Part shown: positions 22,013 through 35,577 of the stretch, one piece after another
How the letters are laid out: every line of letters starts with the position of its first letter
Position numbering within the stretch: the first letter of the stretch is position 1
DNA from: Drosophila pseudoobscura
Taxonomy: Eukaryota > Arthropoda > Insecta > Diptera > Drosophilidae
DNA length: 64,000 nucleotides
Assembly (NCBI RefSeq): GCF_009870125.1
Contig: NC_046683.1
Span: forward strand, 47,817,869 to 47,881,868
Direction of reading: 5' to 3'
The notes under the pieces: generated by a model
What the model was told of the DNA's origin: nothing
Seen by the model: the letters and a program-made list of their open reading frames with translations, nothing else
The model's database searches: none
Position numbers and translations under genes: made by a program

Positions 22013-24749
22013 TTTAGTTGATAGTTTAAAAATAGTTGTATATAACTCAATTAAAGCCATACATATGTATGCCAATGACTGTACAGAAACTTATGAGTGT
22101 GTCGCTAGGGCTGTCAAAGGCCAACTGGCGGCCGAGTCGAGATGATGTCTCAAGGCCTTGGGCTGAAAAAAAAGCGATTGAGAACTTTGACGTTTTCCTA
22201 ATTACGCTCAGACCTTGCAGTGGGCCATTGAAATAAGTTTTGCATTCAGTTTCCTACTTATCACAATCAGTTTGTTTAATTATAAAAATAGTTGGCGAAC
22301 AAAGTTTGTTCCGCTGACATTTATTGGACGATCTGTCCCTGCCGCGTGTTCCTCGACAAACCCACGACAGCTATTCATGAGAAACTTTTTATTTTTGGCA
22401 TTGGCAGCAAGCTTTGAGGAAACGAAACGAAAAGGAAAAAGTGCAACTAACAATTTCTATTTAATTTTCGCGTTTCGTTTCGTTTCGTTTCGTTTGCTAT
22501 GCAAATTCTGTGCGCTTTTGATGTGCTTTTAATTAGCCAGCATCCCGCACTCACACTCACACTCACACATACCACACTCAAACGCAGGAAAATCCATTGC
22601 CAATTGCTTGTTGTTTTTCCTTTCTATGCACTTTGATTCCGCGCTTTTCAATCGCATGCAAATGAGCCGCCACGTACCCTCTCTCCGGCACGGCACGGCA
22701 CAGCACCCTTGCTCATCTCTCGGCAAAAACAGGTGACAGAAGCCCCACCCCACCCCAACCCCACCACACCGACGGGCTCTGCCCTGATGCTCTTTTGTCG
22801 TTTTTTGAACGTTTTGCGTTTTTAGTTTGGCTGCGAAAAATTCAAGTGTCCTCTCCCTGCTTGTTCAGCAATGCATGCAAATGCATTTTTGCACTCACTG
22901 TGGGGGAGTCCGAGGGGACTGGGCGTGGCCCTTTTGATATGCAATTTTAGTGCGAGTGTTGAAAAGGAGCATTTGATAGCAGGCATTTGGAATATTGTGC
23001 ACACCTAGCCCCAACTGGCAGGCACTCTTCTTCAATTACGTGGAAGTGTCCATTGGTTCAGATTTGCATTCATCGGGGATGCATCAAAATCTATTTGACC
23101 CATGCCCGGGATACGTATCAGGTGGGTAGGGTATCGAAGGGTCTGCAACCGCTTGGCCATGCTTTCAACGTAACGTCTCACTTGATCAACTGTCATAACG
23201 TAAGCGCTTTCGAAATGGCAAACAAATTGCGGGGAATAGCAGCAGCACTTGGCAAATTGTGCAATCGAAAAGGCTCTTAAAAACTCACTTCAACCTTAAA
23301 CCCTGGCTGGAATCTGCATGGCCCACTACAAAGAAATTGTTTTTTTTTTTTTGTTGTTGGTCTGGTTTTCATTTTATGGTTTATTTAATGGAGCATTGCA
23401 TTTTGACCGCATTTGCCTGGAATTGATTGATTTGCCATTGCAGCGGACCGATCCGTCTCCCTACCTACCTCCCTCCGGCTACCCACAGGGCTTAACTCAG
23501 TCCATTTAATTAAAATATTTTCAACAAAGGGAACGGACACCTTTCACGCACTTTCGCACTCACAAAGGATAAAGCAATGTCCAAAGCGGAAATCACACGA
23601 CCCGACCCAACATCCCTTTACATTTTTCCATCATTTAAATGATGTACCCGTACAGAGAGCCACACACAGCCACACACAGCCACACACGGCCACACAGCCA
23701 GATATATGTGTGTGTGTGTGTGTGTGTATTTGCTGGGATGCCTTCAGCTGGTCGGTCGAGGCACTATTTGAATATCGACGTGTGTCCCAGTGTCGGACAT
23801 TCCAGATAGTAGTATGTAGTAGCTGTCCGCTCTCCGCTCTCCTTTCTCCTCTCTCCTCTCTCCACTCTCCTCTCTACCGTGTACGATGCGGTGCCACTGG
23901 CTACCTGCAGTCGCCCCATCCTGGCAATGGCCAGGCCCTGGCCAACATCCCGTTCGGTCGGCATGGTCAGCCGCCGTCCTCATTGTGTGCGAGGCGCGCA
24001 TGTAAATTTGTCCAACTGCAAAGGCAAACACTTGAAAAGCGAACGACGACTACAAACGGGACAGAGGCCGGCCGGCCGGCCGGCCGACTGTTTGCGGCCA
24101 CCTGCGGCATTTCACTCCATTCGAATCCATTTTCATTATTGTTTTGCCGTATTTTTTTGCATACAATCGAATGCTTTGGTTCCTGGTTCCTGGTTCATGG
24201 TTCAGTCGGAGGCCCATGTCCTGTCTCGGTGTGAATTTTGATTTATATGATGAATGACAATGAGCTAGGATTTAGACGGCAACGGAATGTATTCGGGTAT
24301 TCAGTTATCCGCTGTTTGGTTTTTTTTCTTTCTTTTCAAATGGGAAATGTGAAAATATTCAAAGGATAAATAGCGAGAACTGTACACGGTACACGATTCG
24401 CTCTGGGAAAGGTTTTCATTCAATATCCCCCACATACCTGTTCTTTCCTCAAGATTATTATACATTTCGACCGGGGGGAAAGATTCACCTGTCCACACGG
24501 ATTTCTAATTTTTAATACATAAATTAATGCTTAAAACCGACCAAAAAAAAACAAAAAACCAGGGGGGAAACACAAAGCAATCCACAACATTAAAAAGATA
24601 AAGACCTGCCTTGAGAGATTCCACCTGCAGTTCGAAGTGCCCAGTCCCCCCCCCGTCCCAGTCGCAGTCGCAGTCCCGAGATCAACAACATATAATAATC
24701 CCATCAACATTTTTGGATACGCTTTGCAAATGAATTGTAGAGCGGTCCG

Positions 24750-24832
24750 CAGTCCAAAGTCCGCTGTCCGCAGTCCACAGTCCACAGTCGGCAGTCCACA
24801 GTCCACAGTCCGCGGTCGGCAGTCCCCAGTCG
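24750..24832. repeat. CAGTCCA-type minisatellite
   Basis: Imperfect tandem repeats of CAGTCCA/CAGTCGG words over about 80 bp. Confidence 0.6.
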
Positions 24833-27800
24833 CAGCCCCGAACCCGAAGCCGAACCTGAACGCGAACCCGAACCGGACTTAGCGCTCTGGCTCAAAGCGT
24901 GGATAATAATAATGTGGAACCGAAAATGAGCTCTCGGATCGCTGACGACTGGCGACTGGCGACTGGCGACTGGTCAGGCGATGGAAGGTTCTGCATTTGC
25001 ACCTGCAGCACCGGCAACAGTCGCCGCTGAAACTTTGATGAGCCTTGCGTGGCTTATAATTAAATTGGACTCGTAGATACAATTTGATATCCTCCTTGAT
25101 ATCCGCGTTGTGCTCCATAAAACATACATGCATGTATTTGAATGTCTCAAGATTACATAAATGCTGTTCGCCATTAAATGACTTACATTTATATTTACAT
25201 TTAGATGAGCGCGGGGTTGAGAACGGCAGTGTGAGAACCATTGTGAGAACTTCTGTGTAAAGATAAAAGAAGTTTCCACGTAATATACCATAAAGAATGA
25301 ATTATCTGAAATGTCTTTAGCCGAAAAATACCTGTGGTAGTAGGACCAGTAGGGCTCACCAAAATATCTATTCGCTATCCGATCCGGACATTATTTGCCA
25401 AACTAAAATATTAAAGCACTGGGAAAAGTATTTCATTTCCGCCTGCCTGCAAATAAAATGAAAAAGAGTGAATCCGTATATACTCTGGTGGTTCCACAAA
25501 AAAGAATAACAAAGAGCGAGCGAGAGGGAAAGAGAGGGAAGAGAAGAGAAGAGCGACAAAAAAATCTGTTGTTAAAAGAGGGGCGCACACACAGCGGATG
25601 TAAATGTGTCCAGCTGCATGCCAAAAACTGCAATTGTCATCAATACAAGCAGCGGGGGTATCGGCACGAAGGACCAGGGACGAAGGACGAAGGCACTACA
25701 AAGCCAATTCATAAAACAAAAGCAGAGCGAGCGAAAAGTGAATTTCCATAACGGATGTAAATAAACCACATGAGATCGATTACCTCCCCAGCGTGCGGGA
25801 GCGGGAGCGGGCGCGGGCGGTGGTGCTGGTGCGGAAGAGTCCTGCTGTCAGGATAACAGATGCAGGAATACACACCGGCCGGGCATCGGTGGAGGCGGTG
25901 GCGGTGGCACAGGTACACAGCACACAGCACACACAATAATAAAGCATCCATAATATCAGTTAACTCAGTCGGCACGAGAAAGACAGAGAGAGGGAGAGAT
26001 AGACAGAGAGAGGGAGAGCGAGGCAGCAAAAAAAAGACGCATAAAGCTTGAAAAAAGCAAAACTGAAACATCTGTCCCCCCGTTTCGAAGGAGTAAACCG
26101 AAATCCGCCTGGCTTAAAATTTATTTAAACCCGTCCGAAGAACCGATGAAGACAGATACAGATACAGATAGGTGGAAGAGCAGCCGCCGGGCCCTGAATG
26201 TCAGAAACAAAAGCTCATTAAGGTATAGCACCTGGACCTCAAGCTGGACCAGGACCGAAGTGCAATGCGCCTGCGCCTGGGCCCTCGAGGGAGTCGAGGA
26301 GTCTGGATCGTTCCATAAATGTGTCGATATTATTACGGTAAACAGTCTGATGCATTTTAAATTCAATTTAAAACTCATCTTGCACTCTCTAATTGGGCTC
26401 TTTGCGAAAGCGGACCCGCTGGACTCCGTCCGTCCATAATGAGGCTTGTCATCAACTAAAGTGATTCTCGGTGCGTCGCGGCGGCGGGGGGGGGCTTATT
26501 GAAAATCCATCAATAAGTTGTACCCTTACTTATTACAGGGTATACCCCAGTTTGACCCAAAAAAACAGAGCTGGAAATATGTGGCGGTGGAAATTCATTA
26601 AGAAAAAGGAAAGTTAAGTAGGGCCCCCAAGCTTGCGTGGGAAAGCCGTCATAAGAAAAACAGAACAACAGAAAACGGCCAGAAGAAGTTCCCTGGAATC
26701 ACTTTCAGCTGCTGCCAAAGAATATATCTTCTGTCAAAGTCATCTCCCGGTCAATTGTAAAAGAATTAAGGATACCCAAAGGTGCTCTGGTCTCAAGGAC
26801 AAAAGATCTGAAAGGAGACCCATACCAACGCCTACAGATGCACAATGCGGCAATAGAAACAGAGTTTTGCAGAAGCGTCTGGTCGGGGTTGGGGTTGGGA
26901 GGGGTGGGGGGACTATGCATTAATCATCAAGGACCAATTCCAGGGCCAATCAGTGGACCAACAAGAAGAATGAACATTTTGTAGATCAATGCCATAAATG
27001 TCGCCGCTGCAGTTTTAATAAAGTAAGCTGATTTTTACGAGTCTTCACACTTGCCCAGGCCGCAGCTGGAAAACCCAAAGTGCGAGCCACAGGCGTCCAC
27101 GGGAGATGCGGTCAACAATGGCCAGGACGTTACGGGGATGGGATGGGACGGAGCGGGGTCGGACAGCACAAAAGGGTCGAAAAGTCATTTGAGATTCGTT
27201 AAAGAAAAATTACAAGAAGTTTTTGCGGAGCAATTACCAGGTGTAAGAACAGCTCTCGAGGGCGTGGACTAATTGTTCCGACTCTTGGCCCGGACTCCGT
27301 CTCTGCCGCTCTGTCGTGGGGACTCCTGTGGCCCGTGGTGACAGAGCAGGAGTCTCCTCTACATTCGGCAATCAAATGTGCACTGTAATTGTGCGCTCCT
27401 TTTGTTGGGCCAATTGTTCTGTAGGCCACTCCTCATCCTTTGTCGGCATCGATTTGGGAAACTTTTATTGAAAAGCATTTGCTGCTGCTGGTGCGGGTAG
27501 GGGTCCTGGCTCCCGTGTCCTGGGCCCCGTGTCCTGGGTCCATTGTCGGTTGCCTCTACTGAGGCGTTATTAATGTGGACTGTCCAGAAAGCAGCGTTTG
27601 ATTTGTGAGTTTACTCGGAAGAGCGGTAGCCGTAGTTGAGGTTGGATTGCGGCCTCCCCGAGTCCCTGGAATGGAGATCAATCTTCAGTTAACATTTTGG
27701 CCGAGCCGCTTTGTGCACTCAATTTGGGTTTTGCCTTTGACAAAATCGTATAGCAAATCGCAAATCGCATTCGAAATCAATAGCAAGGAAGGGACTTACT

Positions 27801-28688
27801 TCCTATCTATCATTTCGATCGCGTTTCCTCTGGGCCAACTCGGTCTTCGGGCTGGTTCCTGTTGCGGGCCGCCACTTCCTTGGCATTGTGGTCGGAATCC
27901 TTGTACCGCTCCCTACGTTTCTTTTTTTTTTTTTGGTTCCCATTTTTGGCAAACTTCTCGGGTGTCAATTGAGTGCAGAGGAAGTAGGTGTATATGTTGT
28001 GGTTGATTCAGAGGATACCTGCTTCTGGTCTGCTTCGGCTCGGGGCGGGGAGGGGATGCTGTCTCCTGTCTCCTGCTCCTGAAAGCTGATATTCTCGCTT
28101 TGGCATTTGTCTAAAATGCGGTTTTCCCCGGCATTTAATTTCTATTTCAACATTGCATTTGTAATTCGAGCTCTTCCCACAGGTGTGGGCAGGGTTCTAG
28201 GGGGGGGCGGAGAGAACTGGAGCAGGTACTGCCTGCCTTCCTGCCAATCTCTCTGATGTGTGTTTAACGCTCGAGTCCATCGGTTATATATTCATGTTAC
28301 CTTGGAGAATATGTATTTCCCTGCCCTTTGTGCCCTCGTTTGTGTTTGTGTTTATGTTTGTGTTTGTGTTTGCCTTTCCCTCAAATTGTGCGTGCTAAAA
28401 ACAGTTGACATATCCAGGGGCGAGGCGGGTGGCGCTCTGTCTGGGGGCTTTTACCTTTACATTTTACCTGCGATCCTGCAACTCACTTGGCGCTCCTTAA
28501 AATGTCAAATGTTCTTGGGGACCATCCACATATGACGCTTCTCCTAGGCTGCTAATGGAAATTGCGGCTGCGGTTGAGGTTGAGGTTGAGGGCGTTGAGG
28601 AGCGTTTGCCGGCGACTTCCTGTCGTGCCTGACTGGAGAAATTTATGCTAAAAGGTTGTAAGTTTGACGTAGGTGGGACCTCTGCACA

Positions 28689-28720
<32 letters not shown>

Positions 28721-31700
28721 GAGGGCCGTATGTCTTGGGTTATCTATACGAACCTCAAGTATTCCTGTAGCTGTAGCTGACTTCAGCCGAACAAAACGAG
28801 AATGCCCAAGCAATTTGCCTAGACAAAATACCACACGGACCCGGGCTAGCCCATCTATCTGTCCGGTTACGGACACTGGCACTGGGTGCGTGAGGCGCCT
28901 GGCAAAGCATTTTGTGTAAATGCGGCGCAAACAAGCTCGAGACTAATTACGACAGGGAGATAACAGCGAGCAAGCAAAGCAGACCGCACACCAGGATCCA
29001 CCAGGATACAGGATAATAATCTAAGCAAATTTATCAGCACACACACACACACATATATGGGGGGAAAAATATGGTAAAAAATAACCCAAGCAAACGAGCG
29101 AGTGAAAAATTATGCGATGCGGACTACAATAAACATATGGGGGGAAAAAACCCACCCAAAAAAAAAAAGCCAGGCAGTGGGCGGACAGTCTACTGTCTGC
29201 CGCAGGACACGTGCCGGAGGCCACCGCGATAAGAGTTGAAGAAGGGACCCAGGACAAAAGACACGGCCGGTCCTCCTCTCTCTGTTTTACTTTCCCAGGA
29301 ACTGGAAAATGTGATTTCCTTTTTCGGCAAAGATCATTAGAGGAACACCGCCTACAAACAGAAATCCCTTGGGCCAAATATTTGCCACCGCATAACAACT
29401 AAATCTTTGGCGAAAAAGATGTTGCAACATGGCCTAATCCCAGATCGTAAGGTCCTAAGCCGGTTAGGGATTAAATTGGCTTAAATAGGAGCATTAGGCG
29501 GGCATAAATCCGAAATGTGTATACATTTCATCAAGGATTGATCCTGGTTCGCTGTCGCTGGCCGCATAATTTTGCGCATTCTGTGGCACTTCCTTCGCCC
29601 GGCGTCTGAGAGACCATCAATCATCGTCACGGCTCCGGGGCACATTAGCATTTATGAACTTTGGACGAGTAAAAGTCTACTTTTTGTGGGCTCGAGCTCG
29701 GGCCTGGGGCTGGGGGCTGTGTTGGGTTGACTTTAATAAGATTTTCCATAATTTCATGCGCTTGTGCATATTTGGTAGTCAATTAATGTCAAAGTAGTTT
29801 CAGCTTTTGGCCTGCAATCGATCAAAATGCAGCCCCCAGCTCTGGGGTTGCCCTTTAACCTGATGCAATGAAATTGTTTGACATTATTCATATGAATAAC
29901 CCACAATGAATATGAATGATGACGCCGACGCTGACACTGACACGGGGATGCCTTTAGCCATAGCAAAAAAAAAAATATATAAAAAAGGTGTTGATGAACC
30001 TTGCAGCTAATGATTCTGGTCTTCCCATCAATTCGAAATGGTTATTAGGATACTGTGTGTTTAGCCAGTTGAAACTAATCACAAAATTCATGGGAGAACT
30101 CGCTCAGTTCTTCATTAAGAACTGGGAAATTGGGGAAAACTCTCAAAGGCAGTCGTGGCATTAAAAATTCATTCGGTAGAACTCCAGTTAATGCGATTAC
30201 AAATTTCCAACATAATCGAATAGTACATATATGCCATAAACCTCATCAAAATGCATTTTATTAAGTTAATTAAAATAAACCGAAAATCCCCAAGCTGGCA
30301 AATGCTGAAACTTGGTTGATTTTTTGTTAAATGCTATTATTAAATGCGGTGTTTTAACTGCCAGTTTGCATTATGAATTTAATCCAATTGTTGAGAGAGA
30401 GAGAACAATCGAATGATGCGGTAATTAGTTAATTTATAAATATCATAGAACTGCTCGCTCATTTATGAATTCAATTAATGTGCACAGAGCCGTGTCCAAA
30501 GTGGATTAAGCTCTAATTTAATAACTGCTCTAAGAGTGGAAAAAAAAAACAACAAAACAGAGCACAGCACAGGGACAGGACAGGACAGGACGGGACACAA
30601 AGTATTCATTAAATGGAAACCGCAAAATGGTTGACAAAATACCATTCATTGATTTACACCACAAAAACCGAACCCAAACCCGACCCCGACGACTGTCAAC
30701 GGCTATGGATGGCCACAGTTGCTGACACATGGCAGAGGATCGGCTGTCCACAGGATCCCTGGCCACAGATGCGTTTACAACACTGAGAGCCCTCCCAACC
30801 ACTCCAGCCATCCACTCCATGTGTCATGGATAGATGACTACTTAAGGGAGCTGTCAATTGCCTGGATATGTGTATGTAATTTATGCACAGCCGAGCCTCA
30901 AGTGGCTGAGGCCTGGGCCACGCCTGCGCACATCTGTGTAACCCTAGACCCGCACTCCGCACTCCGCACTCCGCCCCCCTAGCTGCCGCGGCTCCACCTC
31001 CACCCTGGAGGCTCCAGGCTCCTTTTTGTGGTCGAGAGCCCATGCCAAATGCCGAGATAATCACATTGTTGACTGCAACTGCAACTAATTACAAATCAAT
31101 TTGTACCAGCCCCCAAAGGCAACGACAACGGCAAAAGGGAAACCAAAACCAGAGCCAATTCCCCCTAGACTGCGGCTGGGACTAACCGCAACAGGAAGCG
31201 ACAGGAAAGAACCTCCTTAGCACCTGCCAGCACCCTATTAAAATGTTATGGAGCCAATGTCAATGCCAAGTTTAAAAACAGACCAAATGAACTGACAACT
31301 CGCCCTGGCCGTAAATCAGTGGAGGAGACAACGTTTGACATCCTCCCATGTTCAAGTGACGAAAAGAGCAGAGGAGAAACCTCATAAAACTGTTGGAATC
31401 TGGAATCTGGTATCTCGATGAGATGGATCACATTTGATGGGTGTGTGCGTGAGGTTTATGATCCATCCCCACAGCAATTGAGATGTACAGAAGATGAGAC
31501 ACAACCAGAACTAGCTGGGCTGGCATGGAGGGGTCATATAGATACGAGAGTGATATTTATGGCGGAAGAGATGGATCACTTTTGATGAGTGAGCCATTCG
31601 AGAGCTGTTAAGGATCTTTGATGGGTAGATATGGCAAGACGGATTAGCAGGATCAGAAATGTTTAAAATAGAAGACGTATGGAGATCTAGATCTAACAGC

Positions 31701-31799
31701 CTGTTACCGATCCCGCGTAACCGCTCTCTGAGAGCTCTCTAAGAGCGAGCTAGCGACGAGCTTGCTCTCACCATCCCCACGGCTCTTTAGCAGGCTCAT

Positions 31800-31965
31800 G
31801 CAACGCGCTCTCTTTTCGGGTCCTATTTGGTTCAAGACAACAGCAAGCTTCGTTCCTCTCTCTCTCGCATCAAACCTGGCGTCAAAGCGCTCTCCGCAGA
31901 GCTAAGCGTAAAATAAGACCCGAAGGAGAGTTGGCGGACCAGCTTGCGGGCGAAGCTTGCCTTAA
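31800..31965. repeat. Imperfect inverted-repeat region, possible mobile-element remnant
   Basis: Arms near 31811-31830 and 31914-31933 (CTCT...TTCGGGTCCTATTT against AAATAAGACCCGAA...GAGAG) are nearly complementary. A second perfect 10-bp pair, GCAAGCTTCG and CGAAGCTTGC, lies near 31848 and 31951. The surrounding 31.7-32.1 kb is rich in AGAGC/GCTCT words. No terminal TG/CA with target duplication could be fixed. Confidence 0.4.
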
Positions 31966-32970
31966 ACCCCGACTTTTGTCTCCTGGCCTCCTCGGGGAGT
32001 ACCCCCAACATGAGTTCCTCTACTCTTTCAAGATATTTTCCCCTTCCCCTTCCACCTCGCCCTAGCTTATTAGTGCTCAAGTTTCTGTAGACCTTACTCA
32101 AAACTCTGGCGTGCATAAGCACTTCAGCTTCGATGCCTTGGCATTGTTCGTGGAGCTCAAGAAAGGAGTGGAACCGAATGGAACCGAATCATTTGTCTTC
32201 TAATTATGATTTCAATGGATTGCCAAAATCAAAGAAGGCGTAATTCGCTCTCACCATCTCCGCACGGACGGATGAGCGGACAGCGACGAAAGGCTCCCTA
32301 AAGGCGGCAAATCGAATCAAAGAAATAGCAAACAAACAAACAAATAAACAACAAGAAAGAAAAAACAAAAAAACGAAAAAACAAAAAAATGAAAGAGACT
32401 CCTCTCACCAACGGGCATTGTTGAGAGACAGGCTCCTGAAGAGCCGCAGACCACAAAACACGGACCCGAACCAGACAAAGGCCGGAGGGGAGTACAATTC
32501 GCACAAAAGGAGCGGAAAAAGCGATCAAAGAGGCCCAAGAAAGGAGCGGAGCGGAGCGGAAAGAACAGAACAGAATCGGCATCTCAAAATATAAAGCAGG
32601 GACTCTCAACACATGTCCAACATTAAGCAAACCTCAAAACCGAGACCCCGCAACACCGAACCCAGACCATATCCATGCGGCCAGCTTAGGACTCCTTTTC
32701 TTTCTTTTTTTTCTGAGCTCATCATCTGCTTTGTGGCAGGGGCACTGCGTCGTCGTCCTCGTCGTCGTCGTCTTTAAGCGCTTTAAGCGAAATTAAAACA
32801 TTTCACGCCGCAGGAGGCAACATCAGACAGGACGGGGGACTGGGGTTCACATTTTAAGGAACTTTATTGATTACTCTTCACATCTTTAAGCTGGAATAAA
32901 GTTCGTTCTACATCGTATGGGCTGGCTTTAGCTTCACACGTAGACTTTTTAGTTTGTTATTATTCATTAT

Positions 32971-33823
32971 TCACAACACCACAGTGCTTATCAGGTCGAG
33001 CAAACTGTGGCCACAGTGGGACACGTATTTGGAGCAGCCCAGGCCGCGCGTGCCCGCATCGGAGGCCTCATAGAGCTCGTCCACGTGCTGCAGTTGCCGC
33101 TCTGCGGCACTCGTCGTCGGCCTGGCGGGGCAGAGGATGAACCGAAAGGTGATTAGCGGCGACCCCACGGTGGGTCAGAGGCAACGGCCAACGGCCAACG
33201 GAAACTCACATGAATAGAATCTGGAATAGGCTGCCCAGCACCCCATTGTGGGCATCCAGAGGCGATTCGTTGACCTCGCAAATGGCTCGCAGCAGGCAGG
33301 AGGAGCCATTGTACCCGTAGTGGGTCAGGTAGTTGATAATGCTCCGATAGAAGTCGTGGCGCCTGAACGGCGGCGGGGATCGCATCGAGCGGCGTCTCAC
33401 CTCGTTGTCATCGTTGTCGGAGGCGCCTCCATCCCGGGCATTGATCGGTGTCACATTCCCGGGCACCCCGAGGAAGTGATCGTCCAGATCCCACTGAAAG
33501 AAGTGTCAAAGCTGCTGTCTCAAAGCCCACTGCCTTGGCGGCTCCACTCACCCTATCGATCCACTGGTTGTAGGAGTCGTTCGAGGGCAGCGCATAGTTC
33601 GACTCAAAGTTGAAGGCCATGTACACGTTTTTGGGCGACAAGTCCAAGGGTATGGCCACAGCAGCCAGCAACTGCGGACAAGTCAGTGGTTAATTCGGTC
33701 GCGAGACTGCACTTGCCTTACCCCAAACGATCCCTGGCGCGGAAAGAAGAGAAAGCCCTGCGAGAGCCTCGCAGCGAGGACCATCAGGAGACCCAAGCAA
33801 AGCAGCCGGCGCGACGAACCCAT
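32971..33823 (-). CDS. Secreted DM4/12-domain protein A
   Basis: Minus strand, four exons: 33722-33823, 33552-33671, 33210-33493 and 32971-33121, in phase, 218 residues. The start MGSSRRLLCLGLLMVLAARL is a signal peptide; the earlier open frame has no ATG. Exon 2 has AVAIPLDLSPKNVYMAFNFE, the pattern at the start of the DM4/12 region. Exon 3 ends with the hallmark CLLRAICEVNESPLDAHNGV, and the end has paired cysteines GCSKYVSHCG. DM4/12 (PF07841) is an insect-specific family of small secreted proteins without a known biochemical role. The neighbour on the plus strand begins 476 bp away, so the two share an upstream region. A NNDDN-type acidic and an RRRSMRSPPP basic segment separate the two conserved parts. 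Confidence 0.85.
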
Positions 33824-34298
33824 CTTGCGGCAAGCTCTCGGGGAACTAGGCGGCAGTTGCAAATTGAACGTTGCACAAAAGTCCAAAGAAATGGGCGTCA
33901 GAAATGGCAGCTCGGACTCCCCCTCCCCCGAACGAGTGAGAAACGGCGGCTAAAACCAAACCGGAATGTGCAAGATTTACACAGTTACCACATGACCCCG
34001 TCTCTGGACGTCTCTCAACGTCTCTGAAAGTCTCTATATCTCTGAGACCCACAATCGGAGAGGTGCTAATTGATAGAATGTGTAACATTCTTCTTCTCTC
34101 GAGAAAGTAGATGGCTTCTAGCTCTGGGATCGAGCCGTTTTATTGCGAAATCAAAAAGAAAATTCGTGAGTTAGAAAAAGAACATCAAGAACACTATTTA
34201 GTATCGACCTGCCAGAGCTGGCAGTAACAACGCCCTGGGGGAATCGCTCTAGGAAAATCAAAGAAGAAAAAATACAAAAAAAATATAAAAGAAATCAA

Positions 34299-35196
34299 AT
34301 GAAATACAGAATAGCTACCGTTACGGTGGGCGGCCTCCTCTGCCTCTGCCACATGCTGCACATGGCCATGGCCTTGGCCCCCCTGGGCAGCCTTTCGAAG
34401 CACGAGCGGAGCAAGAGATCGCCCATACCCTGGCTGATCTTTCCCACAACATCGCCCACACGTGTCATGGTTCGTAGAGCTCATCCCGATACCGATACCG
34501 ATACCGATTCCGATCTAATTCTATTGATTACAGTTCATTGGCGGCATTGGCTTGCCCTTGGAGGATCTCAACTATGAGGCCGTGACCACGGGCTATGTCC
34601 TCAAAGTGGAGTACTGGCTGCCCGTCACGCCGGACGATTTGAGGACACCCACAGCCCTGCCCATCACGCAGGTGGCGACGCCAGGCGTCACCGGGGCGCG
34701 CAAGCAGCGGAGGCCCATGTTCGAGAACTTCCTGGTCGGGGTGGACGAGCTGGGCAAGAGCACCAGGAAGATCCTGACCAGAACGAACAGGGTGCTGAGC
34801 AGCTACCGCTGGACTGTCTACAAGGGACTGGAGGGTCTGGCCGATCGCCTCGGCTATCAGGGCAGGATCTGTGTCCTCAAGAGCATTTGCGAGGCCGCCG
34901 AGGAGCCCTTCCACTTTGCCAACGGCCTCCTGGCCGATCTCTTTCACATTCTGCTGTCGTAAGTGTCGTAGAGGGCGGGCTGCAGCCAGAACCCATTATA
35001 ATCGGGGCTTTCCCTGCCTTACAGTCCCTCCTCTTCGGTGGACAAGCTGTCGGAGCATGCGGATAACGAGTACTACTATGCTGAGAAGATGGGCCAGTCC
35101 GGCGCCGGCTGCGATCGGGTGTTCAAGGAGTGCCGCCTCAGCCTGCTGCAGCACTTCAGCGAGCTCCACCACAACTTGAATAAGGTCTTGTTTTGA
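34299..35196 (+). CDS. Secreted DM4/12-domain protein B
   Basis: Exons 34299-34469, 34534-34958 and 35025-35196 give 255 residues. A signal peptide (about residues 1-26) is followed by RSKRSPIPWLIFP, then exon 2 begins FIGGIGLPLEDLNYEAVTTG. The hallmark is CVLKSICEAAEEPFHFANGL, followed by LLADLFHILLS, SSSVDKLSEHADNEYYYAE and a second cysteine pair in GCDRVFKECR. RSKR is a possible convertase site just before the conserved part. The intron 1 donor is GTTCGT, a weak form, but the phase and the match to protein C support it. AATAAA follows at 35201-35206, directly after the stop. Same family as A; closest relative is C, 380 bp downstream. Confidence 0.87.
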
Positions 35197-35200
35197 GGGT

Positions 35201-35206
35201 AATAAA
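35201..35206 (+). terminator. Poly(A) signal of DM4/12 gene B
   Basis: AATAAA five bases after the stop codon of gene B. Confidence 0.55.
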
Positions 35207-35577
35207 CCAAAAGTCTAAGCCAAAACCAAAACCAAAACGTTCGTTCAGTGTTCTTCTTGGAAACGCAGATTAGAAACAAAGAGACCAAATGTGGAGCTCC
35301 ACGGCTCGGGTGCTAATTGGCAGAACGTGTAGTTCTCTGGGGCCACAGTGACGTCCCATATATTGGTCAGATCAATGGCGTCTAGATCGTGACTCAAGTG
35401 TTCCACATTGTTCAGTGTCCAGTGTCCAGTGGCACTTTCGTTTTTCCAATCAAAGAAAGTAAGAAGCTCGATTCGTTCGTTTGGTTATTAAAGTGAAAAA
35501 GATTCGCCAGTCCCGCGTCTAGTCACAGTTTGCCTTTGCTGCTGTGAGGTCTACGCTCGGCTGCCAAGGATCCCAGA

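Larger units (their letters stand above)
22013..32970. other. 11-kb gene-poor region between the DUF2462 gene and the DM4/12 cluster
   Basis: No open frame here shows coding character; long frames coincide with simple repeats. Contents noted: TTTCG repeats (22470-22495), CA/CT-rich tracts, a TG run (23706-23727), a GGCC run (24068-24084), CAGTCCA repeats (24750-24832), GA-rich DNA (25505-25560 and 25980-26025), TGTTTG repeats (28340-28375), a CT run (28688-28720) and an inverted-repeat region (31800-31965). AT-rich islands near 29900-30500 contain homeodomain-like ATTA words and could be regulatory; this is inference. Confidence 0.5.
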
